A DNA stretch of 64,000 nt from Mucilaginibacter rigui (GCF_014773275.1 NZ_JACWMW010000002.1:372001-436000), one strand, 5' to 3'; positions 19,013 through 28,602 are shown, counted from the stretch's first letter. The notes: a model not told the origin generated them from the letters alone. Numbers and translations: made by a program.

Positions 19013-19990
19013 TTATTGCTGCTGCTGCTGTTGTTGCTGCTCAATCATCTCCATATATTTTGCATAGCTATTGCGGGCAATAGTATTTTCAGCTTTCGGA
19101 GCCTTAGAAACGGTAAATATATCTTTTTCTTCGTGAACTTGCCCGTCCTCGTACCCAACAGAAACCGATACCTCAAGCGTATGGCCTGCCGCGCCCTTGT
19201 AGACCCCTTTAACCGGCGAGCAGTCACTAAAGTTACGGCCAACAGCAAGGCGTACATGGTTCTCATTAGCCACGCAGTTGTTAGTCGGGTCTATTCCCAG
19301 CCAGCCGTAACCGGGCAAGTAGGCTTCGGCCCAGGCGTGGGTTGCCCCCTCGCCGCGCATGCCATCCTTGTTTGGGCAAATGTAGCCGCTTACGTATCGG
19401 GCAGGGATGCCAACCAAACGTAGCATCACCATTAGCAGGTGGGCAAAATCCTGGCAAACTCCGGCCTTGAGTTTCCAGATTTCATCCAATGTGGTCTCCA
19501 CGGTGGTTACCCCTTTTATATAATCGAAGTTTTTGTAAACGTATTTGCAGAACTTTAAGGTGGTGTGGTAGGGCGTATCTTCTACTTTACGCTCGGCCTC
19601 AACCACGGGTCGCAGTTCGCTCAGGCCTTCAAAGTATTCCTGCTTCAAAAAATCTATATAAGGCACAATGTAACGCAGGTTAAATAACTCGTTCCATTGC
19701 TCGGCCGAAAATATATTATCCAGCGGTAAAGGTCTCGGATGGGTAATAATAGATAACTGCGAGTTGATCACCATCAGGTTATGCGGCTCGGTATAGGTAA
19801 AGCTCCCCACTTCGTTGCCGTAATAATCAACGTAGGTATCTACCTGCGGGTGGCCGCTAATTTGCAGGTCGTGTTTTAAAACATCCTGGTAAATGTCAAC
19901 AATAGGATACAGGATGATCTTGTTGGCGCTATCGCGCACAAAGCCATCGTAGGCATATTTGGTGGTATGTTGTATTTTAAATTCGGGCAT
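19013..19990 (-). CDS. transglutaminase-like protein with C-terminal polyglutamine tail (Anbu cluster)
   Basis: A 325-residue protein with a bacterial transglutaminase-like N-terminal beta domain and core. Catalytic residues: Cys in KAGVCQDFAHL, His in GATHAWAEAYLPG, Asp in WLGIDPTNN. The protein ends in EMIE followed by eight glutamines and the stop, encoded by mixed CAG/CAA codons. Such a tract is rare in bacteria and its length may vary by slippage. It lies between the alpha-E and Anbu genes of the same strand. Confidence 0.87.
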   Translation of the reverse strand: MPEFKIQHTTKYAYDGFVRDSANKIILYPIVDIYQDVLKHDLQISGHPQVDTYVDYYGNEVGSFTYTEPHNLMVINSQLSIITHPRPLPLDNIFSAEQWNELFNLRYIVPYIDFLKQEYFEGLSELRPVVEAERKVEDTPYHTTLKFCKYVYKNFDYIKGVTTVETTLDEIWKLKAGVCQDFAHLLMVMLRLVGIPARYVSGYICPNKDGMRGEGATHAWAEAYLPGYGWLGIDPTNNCVANENHVRLAVGRNFSDCSPVKGVYKGAAGHTLEVSVSVGYEDGQVHEEKDIFTVSKAPKAENTIARNSYAKYMEMIEQQQQQQQQ

Positions 19991-20005
19991 AATAAATTCT
20001 GTTTA

Positions 20006-20941
20006 TCAGGAATTTGCAAAGTAATATTCGTTCAGCGAGTTGCCTATGCGATACAGGTCTTCGCGCAGGCTGGTCAAATATTCGTGCAATCCCATCTGGC
20101 GGATGCTTTTAACCGAACTGTATTTGATATTGCTTTGCAGCTTCCCTATATGAAAGGATATCTCGCGGTAATCGTTCACGTTGCTGTTGTTCTTCAATCT
20201 GTCGAAATACCGCTGGATGTTGTTTACCGAATAGATAACCGAGCGCGGGAAGTCATTATTCAAAATAACCTGTTCAATTACATTATGTGCTTCCAGCCCG
20301 TCGCGGTAGGTTTTCTGGTACAATTCGTACCCGCCGATGGAAAGCAGCAAGTGTTTCCAGTAGGTGATATCCAGCAGCAGGTCGGGGTTGGAGTTGATAG
20401 GCCCGAACTTTACATCGAGGATGTCTATCGATTGGATGGCGCGCTCCAGGTATTTGCCAATGTTCATAAAGCTGCGGGCCTGCCCGCGTTCCATGGTAAT
20501 TTCGGCTGTGCCGTAGTACAGCATCACTTCTTTTATCAATACATCTAAAACGCCTATGGGATCGTCCTTTTTCAGGCCGGCAAGGATGCGGGGCTCTTTG
20601 GCGGTATGATAATACTCGTTGAGGCATTGCCAAAGATCTTTCGGGATATGCTCCTGCACACTGCGGGCGTTTTCGCGGGCAAGCGTGATGAGGTTGACAA
20701 TAGAGTTGGGGTTTTCCTTATCTATCACCATATACTTTAAAACTGCGCGACTGTCGTCCCCTAATTTTTCTATCAATTCTTCATCCGAACCCGAAAAAAT
20801 ACGGATAACCGGCTCCCACGTAAACCCCGCAACCGAATCCTGCGACGATGCGTAATTGGTCTTCAGCATCCTCAGGATACCGTCACTCCGTTCGATGTAA
20901 CGGCTTAACCAATAAAAACTTGCTGCTACCCTGCTTAACAT
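20006..20941 (-). CDS. alpha-E domain protein (DUF403)
   Basis: A 311-residue all-helical protein starting MLSRVAASFYWLSRYIERSD, the hallmark opening of COG2307. It is a constant partner of circularly permuted ATP-grasp and transglutaminase-like proteins in predicted peptide-synthesis systems. It has no recognised catalytic motif and probably serves as a scaffold. It sits 15 bp upstream of the transglutaminase gene and 111 bp downstream of the ATP-grasp gene. Confidence 0.85.
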   Translation of the reverse strand: MLSRVAASFYWLSRYIERSDGILRMLKTNYASSQDSVAGFTWEPVIRIFSGSDEELIEKLGDDSRAVLKYMVIDKENPNSIVNLITLARENARSVQEHIPKDLWQCLNEYYHTAKEPRILAGLKKDDPIGVLDVLIKEVMLYYGTAEITMERGQARSFMNIGKYLERAIQSIDILDVKFGPINSNPDLLLDITYWKHLLLSIGGYELYQKTYRDGLEAHNVIEQVILNNDFPRSVIYSVNNIQRYFDRLKNNSNVNDYREISFHIGKLQSNIKYSSVKSIRQMGLHEYLTSLREDLYRIGNSLNEYYFANS

Positions 20942-20946
20942 ATACC

Positions 20947-21051
20947 CCCCATCCCCCTGAAGGAGGAGTTTTTTGAATGAATTATTTTATTTATATCGAG
21001 ATACATATTATTATGTTTTAATATTTTGTTCCCCCTTCAGGGGGTACGGGG
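20947..21051. repeat. imperfect inverted repeat between ATP-grasp and alpha-E genes (CCCCCTTCAGGGGG type)
   Basis: Arms at 20947-20966 and 21031-21051 are near-complementary (CCCCCTGAAGG against CCTTCAGGGGG). The short inner palindrome CCCCCTTCAGGGGG also occurs as single arms after cphA (9588-9611) and near 36909, so it is a dispersed repeat. Whether it interrupts the operon or attenuates it is unknown. Confidence 0.5.
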
Positions 21052-21052
21052 C

Positions 21053-22501
21053 TTAACAAAGCACCCACGTATCCTTACTGCCGCCCCCCTGCGAACTATT
21101 TACCACCAATGAGCCTTCTGTTAAGGCCACACGCGTTAGGCCGCCGGGCACTATCTGGATGCCATCCGGTCCGCAAAGGGCGTATGGCCTAAGGTCTATA
21201 CGCCTTGGTTGCAGCACTCCGCCAATATAACACGGCGCTGCCGACAGGCTGATGGTTGGCTGCGCGATAAAGTTGCGCGGGTCTTTCAATATATCTTTTT
21301 TATACTTTTCTATTTCCTCTTCGCTGGATGCGTGACCCATCAGCATACCATAACCGCCGCTTTCGTTGGTTTTTTTCACTACCATGCTATTAATGTTCTT
21401 AAAAACGTATTCGCGCTCATCGTCATTACTCAGGCGATAGGTAGGTACATTTTTAAGCAATGGCTCCTCGTTCAGGTAATAGCGTATCATATCCGGAACG
21501 TAGATGTACGTGGCCTTATCATCGGCAACGCCATTGCCTATGGCATTAACAATGGCTACGTTGCCTTTGCGGTAAGCGCCCATCAGCCCGGCTACACCTA
21601 AAACGCTGTTAGGGTTAAATACCAGCGGGTCTAAAAAGTCGTCATCCACCCGGCGATATATTACATCAACCTGCTGCAGGCCGGTGGTTGTTTTCATATA
21701 CACCTTATGGTTGTTCACCACAAGGTCGCGGCCTTCCACCAGTTCAACACCCATTAAGCGTGCAAGGGTGGTATGCTCAAAATAAGCCGAATTATAAATA
21801 CCCGGACTAAGCAGCACTATGGTAGGGTTACTGATCTGCCTCGGCGAAAGTGAAAGCAGGTTTTTATATAATATGGATGGATATTCGGTAACGCTGCGTA
21901 CGCCGCAGTTGGGTAGCAGGTCAGGAAACAGTCGTTTGGTTATTTCGCGGTTCTCCAGCATGTAACTTACGCCCGATGGCGTGCGCAGGTTGTCTTCCAA
22001 TACATAAAAAGTGCCGTCATGGTCGCGTATCAGGTCGATACCGGCTATGTGTACGTATACATCATAAGGTACGTTCAACTGGTACATTTCTCGCAGAAAA
22101 TGCGGGCACGAGTATACGATATCTATCGGCACAATACCATCTTTTACAATGAACTGGTTATGGTAAATATCTTTTAGGAAAAGGTTAAGTGCGGTAAGCC
22201 GTTGTTTAATGCCTTTCTCTACAAAATCCCATTCGGCAGCGGTTATCACCCGGGGGATGATATCAAACGGAAAGATCTTCTCGATACCTTCGCCGCTGTT
22301 GTAGACAGTAAAAGTTATACCCTGGGTCATGAACAAGCGTTTGGCCAGTTCTTCTTTTTTATTCAGGTCATCGGGCGATTCTTTGGCCAGGTATTCAATT
22401 ACTTTCTGATAATGGTCACGCACGATGCTTTTTTCGTTGTACATCTCGTCCCATACGCCGTTTATTAGATTGTATTTTTCAAAATGCTGAGATTTGTACA
22501 T
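21053..22501 (-). CDS. circularly permuted ATP-grasp protein (type 2)
   Basis: A 482-residue ligase-like protein of COG2308 (DUF404/DUF407). The end SSQGGGSKDTWVL is diagnostic, and VLEDNLRTPSGVSYMLENR plus ESGGYGMLMG are nucleotide-binding segments of the permuted fold. It is predicted to join amino acids or tag peptides with ATP. It is first in the leftward cluster with alpha-E, two transglutaminase-like proteins and Anbu; the latter would process what this ligase makes (inference from the known association). Confidence 0.88.
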   Translation of the reverse strand: MYKSQHFEKYNLINGVWDEMYNEKSIVRDHYQKVIEYLAKESPDDLNKKEELAKRLFMTQGITFTVYNSGEGIEKIFPFDIIPRVITAAEWDFVEKGIKQRLTALNLFLKDIYHNQFIVKDGIVPIDIVYSCPHFLREMYQLNVPYDVYVHIAGIDLIRDHDGTFYVLEDNLRTPSGVSYMLENREITKRLFPDLLPNCGVRSVTEYPSILYKNLLSLSPRQISNPTIVLLSPGIYNSAYFEHTTLARLMGVELVEGRDLVVNNHKVYMKTTTGLQQVDVIYRRVDDDFLDPLVFNPNSVLGVAGLMGAYRKGNVAIVNAIGNGVADDKATYIYVPDMIRYYLNEEPLLKNVPTYRLSNDDEREYVFKNINSMVVKKTNESGGYGMLMGHASSEEEIEKYKKDILKDPRNFIAQPTISLSAAPCYIGGVLQPRRIDLRPYALCGPDGIQIVPGGLTRVALTEGSLVVNSSQGGGSKDTWVLC

Positions 22502-22735
22502 AAAAATCTTTAAATTAAAAACCGATTACTTGCCATTTGTCGTGATTTTAAATAAAATATCGATGGCTTTTTTTAATTTTTTTGGTAAATTATGAATAAT
22601 AATAATTTTTTTATGCAAAATTTATATTAAAATATAGAAAATGTCTTAATATTTTGAAAATAACGACTCAATTTAAGCCGAAGGCTAATATTCGTCGCGA
22701 AAGTAGTTAAGGGAATAAAATCTGTTGGTAAAAGC

Positions 22736-22762
22736 AAAGCCCTAAGCAAAACTTAGGGCTTT
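22736..22762 (-). terminator. terminator downstream of outer-membrane protein gene
   Basis: Perfect 11-bp arms AAAGCCCTAAG and CTTAGGGCTTT around CAAAA. It lies 20 bp past the stop of the leftward outer membrane protein gene. Confidence 0.8.
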
Positions 22763-22781
22763 ATAAACATCAATATAATTG

Positions 22782-23432
22782 TTAGTTTCCGAATGCGTAA
22801 TTGATAGAAAATATAAAGCGATTCGCGAAACTGGCATCGAAGCTATTATAAGTGCCCGGGGTGGTTCCCTTAACCTCCTGATGTGCATAGGTAATTCCTC
22901 CTAAAGCGGCGGTTAAGCCGAGGCGTTTAACCGGGAAGTAAACAAAGTCTAACCCAAGGCCCCCGGAATAGGTATTAGTAATACTCTCCGAGTTACTTTG
23001 CTGGTTGCTGGCATATTCCTGGGTATATTTACCATGCTGATAATTAAACATTGGGCCGGTCCTGATCCCTAATTTATTTTCATACAGGAAGTACTTTCTA
23101 AGGTAAATGCCAGCGTTAAAGGCATTCGACTCCGTGTTGCTCGGATTATAAATGCTGCCATAGTCCTGCTTTGACTGGCCGTATCCTACAGACAGACCTA
23201 AATCCAGCTTGTCGGCAATAAAATAGCTGTAAGTTGGAGCAATAGAGAAACTGGTTTGCTTGCCATGAACGTTACTGAAAGCATTAGTAGAGTAATCAAT
23301 GTAGCGGGAGTCTGAACTTGAGGTGTTTACCCCAAAGCTAAGTCCTAGCATCTGGCTGCCCTTTTCTGTTTGTGCTTTAACGGTTTGGATGGCAATGATT
23401 GACACGAATGCCAAAAGGAGTTTTTTGTACAT
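22782..23432 (-). CDS. outer-membrane beta-barrel protein
   Basis: A 216-residue protein with a signal peptide (about 1-20, ending KAQ), followed by alternating aromatic/glycine strands such as LGLSVGYGQSK, GIYLRKYFLY and GGLGLDFVYFPVK, ending in an aromatic-rich strand FIFSINYAFGN as expected for the Bacteroidota porin/OmpA-barrel families. It probably folds as an eight- to ten-strand barrel. It is monocistronic. No specific function can be given. Confidence 0.75.
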   Translation of the reverse strand: MYKKLLLAFVSIIAIQTVKAQTEKGSQMLGLSFGVNTSSSDSRYIDYSTNAFSNVHGKQTSFSIAPTYSYFIADKLDLGLSVGYGQSKQDYGSIYNPSNTESNAFNAGIYLRKYFLYENKLGIRTGPMFNYQHGKYTQEYASNQQSNSESITNTYSGGLGLDFVYFPVKRLGLTAALGGITYAHQEVKGTTPGTYNSFDASFANRFIFSINYAFGN

Positions 23433-23647
23433 GTAAATTGTTTAAAAGGTTTGTTAATTGATTTAGAAATAGGCCATATGGCCGTAATGCCCGCAACTGG
23501 TTTAACGCCTTTTTGTGGAACTAAGGGAATAAAATACAATCACCTTATAATGTGCCGATTAATTTCCAGGGAACGATATTTAATGCTTTTGCTTGCTTTT
23601 TTAAACGGAACATGTACATTTGAAAATCATCAACCAATACGACAGAC

Positions 23648-24376
23648 ATGAAAATTGCACTTTTTTTACCTGCACTATTATTAACAGCATCGGTTTATGC
23701 GCAAACAGATACCGCCACTAAAACAGCCGCCGCTATTGTAAAAGAAAATTTTAGTGATGACTGGGCGAACCTGCGCCATTATGAAGCCGAGAATAAATTG
23801 TTGCCTGCCCCGGTACCCGGTGAAAAACGTGTGGTATTTTTAGGAAGCTCGATCTTTGAATTCTGGAAAACACGCCTGCCCGAGTATTTTGAAGCACATA
23901 AAAACTATATAGACAGGGGTATTAGCGGGCAAATAGCACCTCAGCTACTCCTCCGGTTTCAGCAAGATGTAATAGCGCTTAAACCCAAAGCAGTAATTAT
24001 ACTGGCCGGGAGCAATGATATTGCAAGCACAACAGGGCATGTAACCAACAAGCGTATTTTAGATGATGTTAAATCTATGGTAGAACTATGCCGTGTACAT
24101 AAAATCACCCCCATATTGTGTGCATACGTCCCTATCAATGAATACCCGTGGCGTAAAGGTTTCCCGGCTGCCGAAAAAATAATAAGCCTTAATAAAGCAA
24201 TAACAGCTTACGCCGCCCAAAATAAATTGATCCTGCTTGACTACTACAGCCCACTGGTAGATGATAAAAAAGGAACACGCGCCGACCTCACCATTGATGG
24301 CGTACACCCCAATGCCGCCGGGTATAAAATAATGGCTAAAGTAACAGACGAGGCCATTGCAAAAGCGCTAAAATAA
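23648..24376 (+). CDS. secreted SGNH/GDSL-type esterase
   Basis: A 242-residue hydrolase with a signal peptide (1-18, ending VYA). The four SGNH blocks are visible: FLGSSIFEFW with the nucleophile serine, the oxyanion glycine in IDRGISGQIAP, the asparagine in LAGSNDIA, and the Asp/His pair in DGVHPNAAGY. Such proteins deacetylate or de-esterify polysaccharides, lipids or xenobiotics. It stands alone. Confidence 0.85.
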   Translation: MKIALFLPALLLTASVYAQTDTATKTAAAIVKENFSDDWANLRHYEAENKLLPAPVPGEKRVVFLGSSIFEFWKTRLPEYFEAHKNYIDRGISGQIAPQLLLRFQQDVIALKPKAVIILAGSNDIASTTGHVTNKRILDDVKSMVELCRVHKITPILCAYVPINEYPWRKGFPAAEKIISLNKAITAYAAQNKLILLDYYSPLVDDKKGTRADLTIDGVHPNAAGYKIMAKVTDEAIAKALK

Positions 24377-24559
24377 GCCATAGATTCCCGTCACAAAAGC
24401 TAAATACTGTGGGGTTGGCAAATAGGGCCAAAAAGGGCATTCCCAAAAGGTGTATTTCCCCTTTTGGGGCCATAATATTTGCCTAATTTTAAAAGTAACT
24501 AACATGCTATCAGCATGTTGCTGTGTTTAATTGCTATTAACTAACCCAAACCTTATTAA

Positions 24560-25393
24560 ATGAAAACTATGGCGATCTCTGCCGATGTAGCGGCAATTAA
24601 GCCGGACATTGCACTTGTACCCGGCGCCCTTAAGCCCAATATTGCCCCCGGTTATTATCAGGACATATTTACCGTTTATGCACAGATCAACTCGGCCGGT
24701 AATCTTTTCCCTGGTACTGAAAATATAAAAACCGGGACTTTGCCGTTGGTAGAACCATCCAAGCTACCACAAATTACACCTGGCATCCAAAAAAGGATTG
24801 ATTGCCTGATGCAAACCATCCATAGCAATTATCCGATGTTATTGGGGGAATATGCCGAAAAAGAAACGTTAGGTGTACTTTCAAAAAAATATGGAGAGAT
24901 TGCCGCCGGTACAATAGTGTTTGAGCGTATTACCAACCTGGCTACCATGTATTATGTGGTTATCAATATCCGGCTTGATGAAAATGGAGCCATAAATGTA
25001 CTTAAGCCAGAGTTGGCAAATAATGCTAACCTTAACCCCAAGCCAGCTTTCAGGTTAAAGGCAAAGAAGAAATCGTTAGCTATGACCATAGCGAAAGGCA
25101 TTGGCGGGGCCATCCTGTCTAAAGTGGGTGGATTTATAGGCGATATGATTGTGAACCACTTTTTCCCTGAAGAGGTGCCCGACTATTTCGACCAGGTTTA
25201 CCAGGAGGTAGCCCGTATTGTAGACCAAAAGATAGATGCTAATACCATCCTCACCATAAACGGTGGCTTGCATAACCTGATGAGCAAACTGGAGAATGAA
25301 TACATACCGGCAAAACAAAATGCCGACCTGAATAATAAAAACGACAGGGATAAATTATTTACCCTGCTGCAAAAGTATGATAACTTTTTTTAA
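24560..25393 (+). CDS. unknown protein, N-terminal part of a possible Cry-toxin-like protein
   Basis: A 277-residue protein with no signal peptide. A hydrophobic glycine-rich helix (IGGAILSKVGGFIGDMIV) and the segment VYQEVARIVDQKIDANT with GGLHNLMSKLENEY resemble helices of the insecticidal delta-endotoxin N domain, a pore-forming helical bundle. The gene ends in a run of seven T that contains its stop; shifting the frame there continues smoothly into the gene at 25408, giving about 465 residues. I read the two as one broken or recoded gene. The resemblance was judged by eye. Confidence 0.5.
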   Translation: MKTMAISADVAAIKPDIALVPGALKPNIAPGYYQDIFTVYAQINSAGNLFPGTENIKTGTLPLVEPSKLPQITPGIQKRIDCLMQTIHSNYPMLLGEYAEKETLGVLSKKYGEIAAGTIVFERITNLATMYYVVINIRLDENGAINVLKPELANNANLNPKPAFRLKAKKKSLAMTIAKGIGGAILSKVGGFIGDMIVNHFFPEEVPDYFDQVYQEVARIVDQKIDANTILTINGGLHNLMSKLENEYIPAKQNADLNNKNDRDKLFTLLQKYDNFF

Positions 25394-25407
25394 CAGGCCC
25401 CGGCGGA

Positions 25408-25968
25408 ATGCTGGGTTCATTACAAGATGCAAAGCTTGCAAATGCAGGCCTTGGTGTATTTATGCTGGGAGCTGCCCTGCAGCTTGGTATTACACAGGAG
25501 ATGGCCTTTGTTGACCCGGGTAATTATAACGAAAAGGAAAAGAAATGGAAATCGCCGCTTGAATCGAGCTATGGCAAACCTAAAACAGGTACCATATCAA
25601 AAACGGCGAAACAGTTTGCAGATTTTGCCGAAAAAACATGGGTATCCGTGCTTGATAAGCGCCGTAAGCAGGTTGGCAGTCAAAAATTCAGTAAACAAGT
25701 AGCCAATGGATATACACCCAGGATAGGCACCATTTTTAAAACGGTTTGGATGGCGCGCCTTGTTGATTGCGGGGTGCCTACATCTATTGAAAGAGAGATA
25801 GGCCAGGATGAAAAGAAAGATAAAAATGCTAATTACGAGGCCTTTAAGAGGGATGCTATCCCACCATACATCAACCAGAAAATAACAGAGCTTACCGAGG
25901 ATATGCAAAACCCGGCTTTGATAATAGCTGATTGGCGTAAGTTGATAGATACCCCGATAATTCTTTAA
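25408..25968 (+). CDS. unknown protein, C-terminal part of the preceding split gene
   Basis: A 186-residue reading frame 15 bp after the previous stop, in the other frame. Its upstream extension reads LTGPGG before the first methionine, directly continuing the previous protein after the T7 run. The helix AGLGVFMLGAALQLGITQEMAF recalls the central helices of the delta-endotoxin bundle (a small-residue helix ending in an acidic residue). The C-terminal half is charged and ends TPIIL. As a separate protein it would need its own start; no clear ribosome-binding site is seen. Confidence 0.45.
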   Translation: MLGSLQDAKLANAGLGVFMLGAALQLGITQEMAFVDPGNYNEKEKKWKSPLESSYGKPKTGTISKTAKQFADFAEKTWVSVLDKRRKQVGSQKFSKQVANGYTPRIGTIFKTVWMARLVDCGVPTSIEREIGQDEKKDKNANYEAFKRDAIPPYINQKITELTEDMQNPALIIADWRKLIDTPIIL

Positions 25969-26060
25969 TATACGGCGTTAAATATAGGGCACGGGCATTG
26001 GCCCAATGATGGAAAATATTACCTTTAAATTATTAAAGCAACTGCCTGTCCCCTTATATT

Positions 26061-26837
26061 ATGAAAATAGCCACCTACAATGTTAACGGAATAAACGGCC
26101 GCCTGCCGGTGTTGCTGCGCTGGCTGGAAGAAAGCACGCCCGATGTTGCCTGCCTGCAGGAATTGAAAGCACCCGATGAAAAATTCCCCGAACAGGCCAT
26201 TAAGGATGCCGGGTATAATGCGATATGGCACGGGCAAAAAAGCTGGAATGGAGTTGCTATACTTACCCGTAATTTAGATATAAAAGAAACCCGGCGTGGC
26301 TTACCCGGCGACCCCGACGATACCCATAGCCGCTATATTGAAGCCGAGGTAAACGGCATTACCATTGGCTGCCTGTACCTGCCAAATGGCAACCCGGCAC
26401 CCGGCCCTAAGTTTGAATATAAGCTGCGCTGGTTTGAACGGTTTGCCGAACATGCAGCCGAATTGCTTGCATCGGGCAAACCGGTTGTGTTAACCGGAGA
26501 TTATAACGCGATACCTACCGAACTGGATGCCTATAAGGCTGAACGCTGGGTAGAAGACGCCCTCTTTCGCCCGGAAACACGGGTGGCCTTTAAGGCACTG
26601 GTTGATCAGGGCTGGACGGACGCCATCCGCAAGCTTAACCCCGATAAGGTTATTTATACCTTTTGGGATTATTTTCGCAATGCCTACGGCCGTGATGCCG
26701 GTTTACGGATAGATCATTTCTTGTTAAGCCCTGATGTGAATAAACGGCTTTTAGCCGCCGGTGTTGACCGCAACGTACGCGGCTGGGAAAAAACCAGCGA
26801 CCACGGACCGGTTTGGGTAGAATTGGCAGATGCGTAG
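26061..26837 (+). CDS. xth: exodeoxyribonuclease III
   Basis: A 258-residue AP endonuclease/3'-5' exonuclease of the endonuclease-exonuclease-phosphatase fold. Metal and catalytic motifs: TYNVNGING at residues 4-12, LQELKAPD with the metal glutamate, GDYNAIPTELD and the terminal SDHGPVWVEL. It removes 3' blocks and cuts abasic sites in base-excision repair. Length is normal and the gene is single. Confidence 0.92.
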   Translation: MKIATYNVNGINGRLPVLLRWLEESTPDVACLQELKAPDEKFPEQAIKDAGYNAIWHGQKSWNGVAILTRNLDIKETRRGLPGDPDDTHSRYIEAEVNGITIGCLYLPNGNPAPGPKFEYKLRWFERFAEHAAELLASGKPVVLTGDYNAIPTELDAYKAERWVEDALFRPETRVAFKALVDQGWTDAIRKLNPDKVIYTFWDYFRNAYGRDAGLRIDHFLLSPDVNKRLLAAGVDRNVRGWEKTSDHGPVWVELADA

Positions 26838-26843
26838 GGTTGT

Positions 26844-28448
26844 TTAATCTACTTCCCCCTGCAGGCCCTCTTCTTCCAGGTCGAGACGGTTTTCTATCAG
26901 GCGGATCACATCATCATCAAATTTATCTTTGGTACGAAACTGGTGCAACTCTGCCCGCTGCTGCTCAATTATGGCTGATATGATGCTTTGGAAACGTGTT
27001 GTCATTTTTTTGACTATCTTTTTTTGAGGTTCATTATAACACGATTCTGAATATAATTTCAATTTGTTTTTTAGCAGGTCGAGCTTGTTTTGCAACAGCA
27101 CATTGTTTTTAAGGTCGAGCGGGTAGTTTTCACCTAACTCTTCAACAGCACGCTCTAAAAGGGCTATCTCAATTTCCAATACCTGCTGATCATCGGTTTT
27201 ATCCTCAGAAAGCGGTTCGGGTTTTAACCAGCGCACTATTACAGGTAAGGTAAGGCCCTGCCCCACAAGAGTAACTATTATAACAACAAATGTTATAAAC
27301 AGTATAAGGTTGCGATGTGGAAAAGGCTGGTTGTTTAACAGCAAGGGAATAGATAGGGCCGAGGCGAGTGAAACAACCCCGCGCATGCCTGTCCAGCTTA
27401 CTATAAGTGGGTTTCGCCATCCGGGCCTGCTTTGGGCCACAGTAATATACTGGCTGATAAAACGTGTAAACCAGGCAGAAAATAAGCCGGCAAACAGCCT
27501 TATTACAATAACAACAGCCGTGATGATGAGCGCTATTTTAAGAGCCTCAGATAACGCTACGTTTTTTAAACCCGCAACAATTTCGGTAACCTGCAGGCCT
27601 ATCAGGAAAAATATAACGGCGTTAATAATAAATACAAGAGATGGCCAAACTGCATTTGATTTTAGCCGGCTGCTGTGAGTTAAAACAAAATGGTTCCTGT
27701 ACGAGATAAATAATCCCCCGCTTACAACAGCCAGTACGCCCGATGAATGCAGTTCTTCAGCAATAAGGTAGATGATATATGGCAGCACCAGCGAAAATGC
27801 GATGTCGAGGTTTGAATTGGTGGGAAGCCAACGGTAAATGGCATAAAATATCAGCCCCAAAACCAGCCCGATGGCAATACCCGAAAATGTAACTACTAAG
27901 AAACCACCAGCGGCATTATACCACTCAAAATTACTACTGATTATAGCCGCCAGTGCAAACCTGAATATGGTTAAACTGCTTGCATCGTTCAGCAGGCTTT
28001 CGCCTTCTAAAATGGCTACTATCCCTTTGGGCATTTTTATAAAACGCAGTACTGAGGTTGCCGCAGCAGCATCGGGCGGGGAAATAATAGCCCCAAGTAA
28101 AAAGCCCTGCGCCAATGAAAACCCGGGGATAAGCAAATGGCTCACAATAGCCACTGCTGTTGCAGTGAGTAAAACATAACCCAGCGCCATAACGGTGATA
28201 ATACGCCGCCATTTCCAAAGGGCTTTCCATGACGTATTTTGGGCCGCATCGTACAATACCGGGGGCAGTATCACCAGGAAAACAAGGTTAGGGTCGATAT
28301 GGATATTGGGGATGCCGGGTATAAAGCTGCAGGCTAAACCAGCTATCACTAAAAATATGGGGTATGCTATTTTTAACTTATTTGCCACCACAACCAGGAA
28401 AGAAACGCTGAGGATAAGCCCCATGCATAACAGCAATATTTCGTGCAT
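26844..28448 (-). CDS. Na+/H+ antiporter of the CPA1 family
   Basis: A 534-residue membrane protein: about twelve transmembrane segments in residues 1-415, then a cytosolic helical tail of some 115 residues rich in charged residues. The core carries the family motifs ISPPDAAAATSVLR, with the conserved aspartate of the ion site, and LNDASSLTIFRF (the ND motif). WTGMRGVVSLASALSIPL is the late helix arginine motif. It exchanges Na+ or K+ for protons. It ends 7 bp from the convergent xth gene. Confidence 0.9.
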   Translation of the reverse strand: MHEILLLCMGLILSVSFLVVVANKLKIAYPIFLVIAGLACSFIPGIPNIHIDPNLVFLVILPPVLYDAAQNTSWKALWKWRRIITVMALGYVLLTATAVAIVSHLLIPGFSLAQGFLLGAIISPPDAAAATSVLRFIKMPKGIVAILEGESLLNDASSLTIFRFALAAIISSNFEWYNAAGGFLVVTFSGIAIGLVLGLIFYAIYRWLPTNSNLDIAFSLVLPYIIYLIAEELHSSGVLAVVSGGLFISYRNHFVLTHSSRLKSNAVWPSLVFIINAVIFFLIGLQVTEIVAGLKNVALSEALKIALIITAVVIVIRLFAGLFSAWFTRFISQYITVAQSRPGWRNPLIVSWTGMRGVVSLASALSIPLLLNNQPFPHRNLILFITFVVIIVTLVGQGLTLPVIVRWLKPEPLSEDKTDDQQVLEIEIALLERAVEELGENYPLDLKNNVLLQNKLDLLKNKLKLYSESCYNEPQKKIVKKMTTRFQSIISAIIEQQRAELHQFRTKDKFDDDVIRLIENRLDLEEEGLQGEVD

Positions 28449-28602
28449 TAAAAAACGGCTTTATATGTTTACTGCAATATAAGATAAAAAAACATTAGGA
28501 GTACTAGCCGGCAGTTTATCCAGGCAGGCTTAATCTTATAGAAAAGCGTATGGGTAAATCGGTATTATTTATTAATCTTGGAGTTATAACACCTAAAGAA
28601 CA

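Noticed and set aside
19013..19045. Glutamine repeat as a frameshift or assembly artefact
   Set aside because: The tract is in frame, uses mixed CAG and CAA codons and ends at a normal stop, so it is a real coding end; only its length is uncertain.
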